Origin: Phytoactinopolyspora endophytica
Lineage (GTDB): Bacteria > Actinomycetota > Actinomycetes > Jiangellales > Jiangellaceae
Assembly: GCF_004138495.1 (NCBI RefSeq)
Contig: NZ_ML142870.1
Span: 82,996 to 101,346 of the forward strand
DNA: 18,351 nt
Reading direction: 5' to 3'
The position numbers and the translations under genes are program-made. How positions within the stretch are numbered: position 1 is the first letter of the stretch; each line of letters opens with the position of its first letter. Below are positions 12,993 through 18,351 of the stretch, in pieces. The notes under the pieces were generated by a model that saw only the letters and a list, made by a program, of their open reading frames with translations, was not told the DNA's origin and ran no database searches.

Positions 12993-14279
12993 TCAGCGGA
13001 CCACTTCGAACAAGGCCGCCACACCCAGGCCGCCGCCGACCGCGGCGGTCGCCAGTCCGAGCGTTCCGGCCGGCGCACCGCCCCGAACCAGCCTGCTGAA
13101 CAGCCGGACCACGGTTACAGCGCCGGTGGCACCCCACGGGTGGCCGAGCGCGAGCGCGCCCCCGTCCGGGCAGACCGTCGTAACACCGTTGTGAGAGACG
13201 TCCGTGGTGGTGTCTCCCGGCACTCCAGGCGTCATGATGTCGCCAGGTGCTCCAGGCACAGAGAGAGGATCCAGTCCGAGCGCATCGGTCACGGCCAGGA
13301 CTTGTCCGGCGAAAGCTTCGACGATCTCGACGACGGCGACATCGCGGATCTTCACACCCGCGGATCGCAGCACGCGTTCCACTGCGGGTACCGGACCCCA
13401 CCCTGGCAGCCGGGGATCGCAGCCCACGATGGCACCGGACACCAACCGCAGCCCGGGCCGTCCCCCGCGCGCGTCCTCACCGATCACGCCGACAACCGCG
13501 GCGCCGTCGCTCACCGGGCACGAGTTCCCCGCCGTCACGCTGCCGCCGGGCACGAACGCCGCCGGCATCCGCGCGAGCACCGACTCCCGCAACGGTCGAG
13601 GCCGCTCGTCGTGGTCCAGCCTGCCGACCGGTACCAGCTCCGCATCGAACCGCCCGGCTTCCCTCGCCGCCAACGCCTTGGCATGGCTGGCCACGGCGTA
13701 GTCGTCCTGCCGATTCCGGCTGACACCGCAGGCCGCGGCGAGGGCGTCGGCGGCCGCGCCCATGTCCGGGTCGCCGAACTCCGGCGGGGTGAACGGCGCC
13801 CGCTGATACGGCACCGGCTGCGCGCCGTCGAACGCTGGGCGGAACGCGCGGATCGGCGCCGTCGATGCGCTCTCCGCCCCGCCGGCCAGGACGAGCGCGG
13901 CGTCGCCCGCACGTATCGCCTGCCCGGCCTGAAGGATCGCGGCGAGGCCGCTCCCGCACTGCCGGTCGATCGTGACACCCGGCACGGCGTCGCCCAGCCC
14001 GGCCGCCAAGGCGCTCACCCGAGCGATGTTGCCGCCCGGGCCCATGCAGTTGCCCAGCACCACGTCGTCGATCCGACCCGGCACCGCCGTCCACCGAACG
14101 TGTCGATCCGTCTGACCGCCAGCAGCGTCGCTGACCCTGGCAGTCACGTCCCCACCAAGGTCATCCATAACGGCTTCGAGCACCGGAGCCGCCAGCCGAT
14201 CGACCGTGACCCCGGCCAGCGCCCGGCCGGCGGTGCCGATCGGCGTACGACGCGCCGCAACGACCACGGCCGACGTCAT
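12993..14279 (-). CDS. Thiolase-family protein with altered active site and two extra segments
   Basis: A 428-residue protein, about 45 longer than a usual thiolase. The nucleophile Cys108 (DRQCGSG) and His380 (GHPWGATGA) are present. The Asn of the NEAF motif is Val320 (IVEAFAGQ), the final catalytic Cys of the CxGGG motif is Ala413 (ATAAVGGGLG), and the VN-x-x-GG segment reads VCPDGG. It resembles the YhfS-type thiolases near bioY, whose reaction is not settled; degradative or condensing activity is therefore uncertain. Extra segments lie at about residues 44-69 and 340-368. ATG 14279 gives the family's normal N-terminus TSAVVVAARRTPIGTAG. It lies between the ligase and ecfT in the bioY operon. 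Confidence 0.85.
   Translation of the reverse strand: MTSAVVVAARRTPIGTAGRALAGVTVDRLAAPVLEAVMDDLGGDVTARVSDAAGGQTDRHVRWTAVPGRIDDVVLGNCMGPGGNIARVSALAAGLGDAVPGVTIDRQCGSGLAAILQAGQAIRAGDAALVLAGGAESASTAPIRAFRPAFDGAQPVPYQRAPFTPPEFGDPDMGAAADALAAACGVSRNRQDDYAVASHAKALAAREAGRFDAELVPVGRLDHDERPRPLRESVLARMPAAFVPGGSVTAGNSCPVSDGAAVVGVIGEDARGGRPGLRLVSGAIVGCDPRLPGWGPVPAVERVLRSAGVKIRDVAVVEIVEAFAGQVLAVTDALGLDPLSVPGAPGDIMTPGVPGDTTTDVSHNGVTTVCPDGGALALGHPWGATGAVTVVRLFSRLVRGGAPAGTLGLATAAVGGGLGVAALFEVVR
13176..13262 (-). repeat. Coding insertion 2 in the thiolase, with an internal 27-base direct repeat
   Basis: Codons about 340-368 have no counterpart in ordinary thiolases, where LGLDP is followed almost directly by the VN-x-GG segment. 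The extra stretch contains two related nine-codon units, VPGAPGDIM and TPGVPGDTT, with much identity at the DNA level (shared GCCTGGAG and GGxGACA blocks). It is probably a surface loop grown by duplication. Confidence 0.5.
14113..14146. repeat. Imperfect palindrome within coding insertion 1 of the thiolase
   Basis: TGACCGCCAG (14113-14122) and CTGGCAGTCA (14137-14146) pair at nine of ten positions across 14 bases. The palindrome falls inside an apparent extra segment of the thiolase (residues about 44-69, 14073-14150) that ordinary thiolases lack between the first helices and the VVLGN strand. Confidence 0.5.
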
Positions 14280-14330
14280 CGCCCGACGCTTCCGGGAGAG
14301 ACATGAGCCACGTCTGTGCCCGGTCGGAAC

Positions 14331-14372
14331 GAGCATGCGTTTCGGTCACCATGACGACCGCCATGCATGCTC
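14331..14372. repeat. Two-part hairpin in the ligase-thiolase gap
   Basis: GAGCATGC (14331-14338) pairs perfectly with GCATGCTC (14365-14372). Inside, after symmetric four-base gaps, CGGTC (14343-14347) pairs with GACCG (14356-14360) around an eight-base loop. The structure lies 52-93 bases upstream of the thiolase start in the 211-base gap, so it would form in the operon mRNA. It may be a processing or attenuation site, or a palindromic element. Confidence 0.55.
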
Positions 14373-14418
14373 TTACCGTGACCTCGGCGGATGAGCGCAC
14401 CATGCAGCTTCTGTTCGC

Positions 14419-14514
14419 CCACCACGGGTCCGGTCATGGCGCTCACCGCACTGGCCGGGCGTTCAGCCACCACGGGTCCGGTCATGGCGCTCACCGCACT
14501 GGCCGGGCGTTCAG
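14419..14514. repeat. Exact 48-bp tandem duplication across the ligase stop codon
   Basis: The unit beginning CCACCACGGGTCCGGTCATG occurs twice without a mismatch, at 14419-14466 and 14467-14514. The right copy contains the last codons and TGA stop of the ligase (14491-14493); the left copy lies in the gap before the thiolase. The unit length is a multiple of three. Perfect identity suggests a recent event, such as replication slippage. Confidence 0.95.
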
Positions 14515-16026
14515 CGTGCCCGACGCCAAGCCCTCGCTGATAGCGGCCCGAGCAGGCTTGCCGACCGCCGTCCGCGGCATCCGGTCGATCTCGAACCAGC
14601 GCCGGGGGCGCTGCGCGAGCGACAGCTCCCGCCGTGCGACCGACTCCAGCAACGCCCTGGTCACCGGTGTGCCATCCATGCTCGTGTCGCCACCATCCGC
14701 GCCGTCGTTCTCCGCGTCGTCACCGGCCGCTCCCCTCTCGATGTCCGCGACCTCGACGACCGCCGTGACGACCGCACCGAGTTGCTCGTGCGGCATTCCC
14801 ACGACGACGACGCCGGCAACTCCGGGTACCGCTGCCAGCACCGCCTCCACGTCCTCCGGCACGACGGTGGCGCCGCCGGTCAGGATGGCGCCGTCACCAC
14901 GCCCGCGCAACTGGATCGAACCATGATCATGAACACTAACCGTGCTATATGAACGGTTAGTGTTCATGATCATGGGAGGTGGGAGTTCGGCGAGGTCGCC
15001 GACGGTGGCCCAGCCGTCATCGTCCCACCGGAACGGGCCGGTGGCACCGCCGAGATAGCCCTCGGCGACCCACGGCGAACGCACCCACACCTCGCCCAGC
15101 GTGGCCTCGTCGCCGGTCGGGCGGACGTCGATCTCCACCTCGTCGAACGGGCGCAGGCCCGCTCCGTCGGGATCCACGGCGACGAACGACAGCTCGACAG
15201 CCCCGTAGTACGCGACGACACCGACGCCGGCGGCGGCAGCCCGCTCGCGCAGGCCCGGCGGGAGTGCGGCTCCACTGACCAGCGCGGTTCGTGGCCGGTT
15301 CCTTCGCTGGCTCGCTTCTGGTCCCTGATCCTCGATCCAGGTCAACATCTGGTCGAGCATGTGCGGCACGGCGTGCACGACATCCACCTCGGACAAGACC
15401 TCGCGCACCGCCCGCGGCGACCAGCGCCCGGTGACGATCACCTCCGCGCCCGCGGCCAGCCCGTGCAGAGCTGCGAAGCAGAACAACGACGAGACCAGCG
15501 GCCCGGGAACCAGGACGGTGTCCGACCAGCTCAGACCGCTGAGTTTCTCCGCCGCCGGATACGATCCGATCCACGACTCACGGGTGCGCACGATCGCGCG
15601 TGGGCGGCCGGTGCTGCCCGAGCTGAACCCAGCCCACGCCAGGTCTTCCGGATGCGGCACGTACCTCTCCGGCGGCGGACGCCGTTCCTGCTCCGCCTCT
15701 GGGCGTGGGCGCTCCCGCACGTGGATCTCGGGGGCGACGGCGTCCAAGACGGCTGACCTCTGCTCCTGCGACCACGCGGAGTCGCATACCAGTGGCACCG
15801 CACCGATCGTGTCGGCGGCGAGGAGCACCGTGAGCATGTCCACCGGCTCGGCAACGTCGACCGCGACCAGCCCACCCGGCCGGGCGCCCCGCTCCAACAG
15901 GCCTACCGCGGCAGCGTCCACATCCGCCGCGAGCGAAGCATACGTGCAGGTCCGCGACGGCGAACGCAGCGCGAGACGATCTGGACGCTCCGCGGCACGG
16001 CTGCGGACCTGTTCAGCTACCGGCAC
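14491..16026 (-). CDS. Acyl-CoA synthetase / AMP-dependent ligase of the bioY operon
   Basis: A 511-residue adenylate-forming enzyme. The P-loop-like A3 motif is FSSGSTGRPR (residues 134-143, with Arg in place of the usual Lys), A5 is YYGAVELSF, A8 is GDGAILTGGATVVPEDVEAVL, and the A10 lysine is Lys490 in PRTAVGKPAR. Gene order matches the ligase (YhfT) beside bioY2 in Bacillus subtilis, suggesting activation of a biotin-related or pimelate-like acid, which is inference. Two stretches look inserted: residues 352-368, encoded by a perfect palindrome just before A8, and an acidic, glycine-rich segment at about 429-453 (14668-14742). GTG 16026 has GGGAG five bases upstream. It follows bioY by 34 bp. 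Confidence 0.87.
   Translation of the reverse strand: MPVAEQVRSRAAERPDRLALRSPSRTCTYASLAADVDAAAVGLLERGARPGGLVAVDVAEPVDMLTVLLAADTIGAVPLVCDSAWSQEQRSAVLDAVAPEIHVRERPRPEAEQERRPPPERYVPHPEDLAWAGFSSGSTGRPRAIVRTRESWIGSYPAAEKLSGLSWSDTVLVPGPLVSSLFCFAALHGLAAGAEVIVTGRWSPRAVREVLSEVDVVHAVPHMLDQMLTWIEDQGPEASQRRNRPRTALVSGAALPPGLRERAAAAGVGVVAYYGAVELSFVAVDPDGAGLRPFDEVEIDVRPTGDEATLGEVWVRSPWVAEGYLGGATGPFRWDDDGWATVGDLAELPPPMIMNTNRSYSTVSVHDHGSIQLRGRGDGAILTGGATVVPEDVEAVLAAVPGVAGVVVVGMPHEQLGAVVTAVVEVADIERGAAGDDAENDGADGGDTSMDGTPVTRALLESVARRELSLAQRPRRWFEIDRMPRTAVGKPARAAISEGLASGTLNARPVR
14921..14975. repeat. Perfect 23-bp inverted repeat inside the ligase gene
   Basis: Arms 14921-14943 and 14953-14975 are exact reverse complements, separated by GCTATATGA. 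Each arm consists of the self-palindrome CATGATCATG and an inner GAACACTAACCGT-type block. The arm has 10 G/C of 23, far below its surroundings. On the minus strand it is translated in frame as MIMNTNRSYSTVSVHDH (residues 352-368 of the ligase), between LAELPPP and GSIQLRGRGDG, where related enzymes need only a short turn. Inside it, ATGAAC-N7-GTTCAT (14949-14967) forms an operator-like dyad. It looks like a small inserted element. Confidence 0.95.
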
Positions 16027-16060
16027 CTCTGCTCCCGTCGGTGTGGGCGGGTCTTCTCAC

Positions 16061-16675
16061 TCAAGACGACGAGTTCGACAGCCGTTGGCGCCGGGCAGCC
16101 GGGGACGCGTCAGGGTACGCGCGCTGGGCTCCGACGACGACGGCCGCGGCGGCGACGGACTTCATCGCGTCACCCGGCACGAACACCAACGACAGCGTGA
16201 CCGTCTCCCCCAGCGGCACGCCGGTCACCAACGACTGCACCGGCACACCTATGACCAGGATCAACGTCGAACCGATCAGGCATCCTGCCAGCACCCAGTG
16301 CATGCCCGGACGACGGCCACCCCGTTCGACCAGCCATCCCACGACGAAGGCGCCCACGACCCAGGCGGCCAGGTATCCGACAGACGGCCCGGCGAACACG
16401 CCGAGACCGCCCCGGCCACCGGCGAGCAACGGCAGGCCGGTGGCGACCAGACCCAGGAACAACATCACCGTGAGCGCACCACGCCACGCCCCGAGAATCG
16501 CCCCGGCCAGCAGCACTCCGAGGGTCTGCAGCGTGATCGGCACCGAGTTTCCGAAGAGGTGGAACTGCCCGGGCATGCCGAGCACCGCGATCAGGGCGGC
16601 GAAGACCGCTACTCGGGCCATGTCCGCCGCGGGTAGCACACGCCGGGACGGTGTGCGGGAGTCGGACGTGTTCAT
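16061..16675 (-). CDS. bioY: Biotin transporter S component BioY
   Basis: A 204-residue inner-membrane protein with about six helices. The family hallmark GGRGGLGVFAGPSVGYLAAW is present (about residues 86-105), with FGNSVPITLQTLGVLLAGAILG before it and a PGDAMKS segment near the C-terminus. BioY binds biotin with high affinity; it works with EcfT and an ATPase (BioNM), and some solitary BioY proteins are reported to transport alone. GGAGGA, six bases before ATG 16675, fixes the start. It heads a minus-strand operon with the ligase, thiolase and ecfT. Biotin-dependent control (BirA or BioQ) would be expected, but I find no convincing operator upstream. Confidence 0.93.
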   Translation of the reverse strand: MNTSDSRTPSRRVLPAADMARVAVFAALIAVLGMPGQFHLFGNSVPITLQTLGVLLAGAILGAWRGALTVMLFLGLVATGLPLLAGGRGGLGVFAGPSVGYLAAWVVGAFVVGWLVERGGRRPGMHWVLAGCLIGSTLILVIGVPVQSLVTGVPLGETVTLSLVFVPGDAMKSVAAAAVVVGAQRAYPDASPAARRQRLSNSSS

Positions 16676-17253
16676 CGGCAGTCCTCCAGGTCCGTCGGTC
16701 AGAGCCGTGAACCCGCCGACGTCCTTGTCTGACGGCTCGTCGCTTCAGATCTTATGGTGCGATCTCGGGAATGCCTCGTGGGATCTCACGAAGGCACACT
16801 CACACGATGACGGAACGGCACGCGGAGAAGCAGCCGCGATACGCACCAGCAATCGTGGCGGCTCTTGGAGAACTCCCACAAACGAAGGTCTTAACAGACC
16901 ATTCCGTACATGCTGATTGACGGGCGTACCGAGCGGACTTAGGGTCAAAGTGTCCGCGATGGGCGGCTGTTTTCGCCCACCGAGACGTTCACCAGAGCGG
17001 GGCCCGCGATGACCACATCGCACCCGGGCAGGGTCCGCGCTAACCGGGCTTCTGCCGTGCCGTCCCACGTGCTGAACCGAGTGCGTCCGGTTCACCACGA
17101 GCCAGGCCATGCTCCGCGTGCGGCCAAGAGTGACGCGTCCCGCCTCCACCGCACGACGGGGAGGTGATGCCTTCAGATCGCACGACTCATCCCAGGACCC
17201 GAGAGGTCCTCATCGTGCCGGCACGCAGCCATTCAATGGAGAGGAGCATCGCT
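16676..17253. other. Gene-free region with several small dyads
   Basis: These 578 bases between divergent bioY and fdhA hold no convincing gene. Visible structures are TGCCTCGTG with CACGAAGGCA (16772-16796, one bulge), GGTCT-TAAC-AGACC (16887-16900), GCGGAC with GTCCGC (16933-16957) and TGGGCG with CGCCCA (16960-16979). They could be operators or parts of a small RNA. Both promoters, for bioY and for fdhA, must lie here, but I cannot pick clear -35/-10 pairs. Confidence 0.5.
17194..17210. promoter_or_regulatory. Inverted repeat upstream of fdhA
   Basis: AGGACC-CGAGA-GGTCCT is a perfect 6-bp dyad with a 5-base centre, ending 43 bases before the fdhA start codon. It is suited to an operator or a leader hairpin for the dehydrogenase. 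No regulator gene lies next to it. Confidence 0.4.
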
Positions 17254-18351
17254 GTGCCTGGAAACAAGGCAGTCATCTACAGAGGTCCCGGCCATGTCGA
17301 GGTGGAGGAACTCGACTACCCGACGTTCGAGTTGAAGGACGGCCCGGGTGTGAACCCTGACAACGTCGGGCGTCAACTACCCCACGGCGCCATTCTGAAG
17401 GTCGTCGCGACGAACATCTGCGGCAGCGACCAGCACATGGTCCGCGGCCGCACCACCGCTCCCGAAGGGCTCGCCCTCGGTCACGAGATTACCGGTGAGG
17501 TCGTAGAGACCGGGCGGGACGTCGAGTACATCAAGACCGGCGACATCGTCTCGGTGCCGTTCAACATCGCATGCGGGCGATGCCGCAACTGTAAGGAGCG
17601 CAAGACCGGAATCTGCCTGAACGTCAACCCGGATCGGCCCGGTTCCGCCTACGGGTACGTCGACATGGGCGGCTGGGTAGGTGGCCAGGCCGAGTACGCC
17701 ATGGTGCCCTACGCGGACTGGAACCTGTTGCGCTTCCCCGACCGTGACCAGGCCATGGCCAAGATCGTCGACCTCGCCATGCTCTCGGACATCTTCCCGA
17801 CGGGCTTCCACGGCGCGGTGACCGCGGGTGTCGAGCCGGGCTCCACGGTGTACGTCGCCGGCGCGGGTCCGGTCGGGCTGGCAGCGGCGACGTCGTCGTT
17901 CCTGCTCGGTGCGGCCGTCGTCATCGTGGCCGATCTGAACACCGAGCGGTTGGAACAGGCGCGCAGCTTCGGCTGCGAGACGGTCGACGTCTCCAAGGGC
18001 GACCCGGCCGAGCAGATCGAGCAGATCCTCGGCGCACCCGTGGTCGACAGTGCCGTCGACGCGGTCGGCTTCGAGGCTCGCGGCCATGGCGAGCACGCGC
18101 AGGTGGAACGCCCTGCCACAGTCCTGAACACTGTCATGGGCATCACACGCGCCGGCGGCAAGGTCGGTATTCCCGGGCTATACGTCACCGGGGACCCGGG
18201 CGCCAGCGACGAGGCGGCCAAACACGGGTCGCTGTCCCTGGAGTTCGGGCTCGGCTGGGCGAAGTCGCTGGCGTTCACCACCGGGCAGTGCCCGGTCATG
18301 CATTACAACCAGCAGCTGATGATGGCGATCCTGCATGACCGGGTGAACATC
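17254..18351 (+). CDS. fdhA: Glutathione-independent formaldehyde dehydrogenase, C-terminus cut by window edge
   Basis: The first 366 residues of a zinc-dependent medium-chain dehydrogenase closely resembling the Pseudomonas putida enzyme (about 399 residues), which oxidises formaldehyde to formate with tightly held NAD and no thiol cofactor. Catalytic zinc ligands are Cys56 (NICGSDQH), His77 (LGHEITGE) and Asp179 (LSDIFPTGFHGA). The structural zinc cysteines are 107, 110, 113 and 121. The Rossmann motif is VAGAGPVGLA (191-200). A ten-residue extension within the N-terminal segment (about residues 26-42) is unusual. GTG 17254 is preferred, with GAGGAG seven bases upstream; an in-frame ATG at 17167 would add 29 residues not seen in the family. 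The substrate may be another aldehyde or alcohol. Confidence 0.92.
   Translation, partial: MPGNKAVIYRGPGHVEVEELDYPTFELKDGPGVNPDNVGRQLPHGAILKVVATNICGSDQHMVRGRTTAPEGLALGHEITGEVVETGRDVEYIKTGDIVSVPFNIACGRCRNCKERKTGICLNVNPDRPGSAYGYVDMGGWVGGQAEYAMVPYADWNLLRFPDRDQAMAKIVDLAMLSDIFPTGFHGAVTAGVEPGSTVYVAGAGPVGLAAATSSFLLGAAVVIVADLNTERLEQARSFGCETVDVSKGDPAEQIEQILGAPVVDSAVDAVGFEARGHGEHAQVERPATVLNTVMGITRAGGKVGIPGLYVTGDPGASDEAAKHGSLSLEFGLGWAKSLAFTTGQCPVMHYNQQLMMAILHDRVNI

Noticed and set aside
14276..14494. A 72-residue frame covering the ligase-thiolase gap and the tandem repeat
   Set aside because: Its composition reflects the repeat, and there is no ribosome site or family resemblance.
16807..16920. A 37-codon frame starting MTERHAEKQPRYAP
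   Set aside because: Codon composition looks plausible, but AAGG is 12 bases from the ATG, it is very short and no family is recognised.
16745..17149. A 134-residue frame on the minus strand upstream of fdhA
   Set aside because: No ribosome site, odd composition and no recognisable motif; a decayed gene cannot be excluded but is not supported.
17167..17253. In-frame extension of fdhA from ATG 17167
   Set aside because: It would add 29 residues unlike the family N-terminus; GTG 17254 has a better-placed ribosome site.
1..18351. CRISPR arrays, tRNA or rRNA genes, complete insertion sequences
   Set aside because: No regularly spaced repeats, cloverleaf-like segments or transposase motifs were seen on either strand.

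Overview
The window is high-G+C DNA (about two thirds G+C by eye) with strong GC bias at third codon positions, many GTG starts and several leaderless-looking promoters (TANNNT about 6-8 bases before the start codon). Together with CsoR, the BioY/EcfT system and the protein styles, this points to an Actinomycetota chromosome. I cannot name the genus. There is no rRNA, tRNA, CRISPR array or recognisable transposase. The window reads as 23 protein genes, two of them cut by its edges.

Layout. 1-1474: start of peptide chain release factor 3 behind an overlapping MerR regulator (minus), a small DUF2795-like gene (plus) and a GNAT acetyltransferase (minus). 1576-6425: a LysR regulator followed by a four-gene catabolic operon (DUF3100 membrane protein, small membrane partner, 3-hydroxyisobutyrate-dehydrogenase-like reductase, aldehyde dehydrogenase), with two 4-bp ATGA overlaps. 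The LysR/operon gap carries regularly spaced GGCA/TGCC half-sites next to a plausible promoter. 6496-8866: a CPBP membrane protease, a Nudix hydrolase, csoR-copZ behind a recognisable CsoR operator, and a His/Cys-rich 66-residue protein whose ribosome site lies inside a hairpin. 9013-12337: two membrane proteins of unknown role, a MOSC protein, and a divergent O6-alkylguanine-DNA alkyltransferase.

12392-16675 is the most unusual part: a minus-strand operon bioY - acyl-CoA/AMP ligase - thiolase - ecfT. The gene set resembles Bacillus subtilis yhfU-yhfT-yhfS (BioY2, ligase, thiolase) plus a BioN-type transmembrane protein, but no ECF ATPase (BioM) is present. These genes carry several apparent in-frame insertions. 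One, inside the ligase, is a perfect 23-bp inverted repeat with a 9-base spacer that is much richer in A+T than its surroundings and is translated as 17 extra residues. The thiolase has two extra segments, one containing a near-perfect 10-bp inverted repeat, and has lost two of the four classical thiolase catalytic residues. The ligase/thiolase gap holds an exact 48-bp tandem duplication across the ligase stop codon and a two-part hairpin. This cluster of palindromes inside and between coding sequences is the best candidate here for something undescribed; it recalls the in-frame palindromic elements of Rickettsia.

16676-17253 is a long gene-free stretch with several small dyads. The window ends in a truncated glutathione-independent formaldehyde dehydrogenase.
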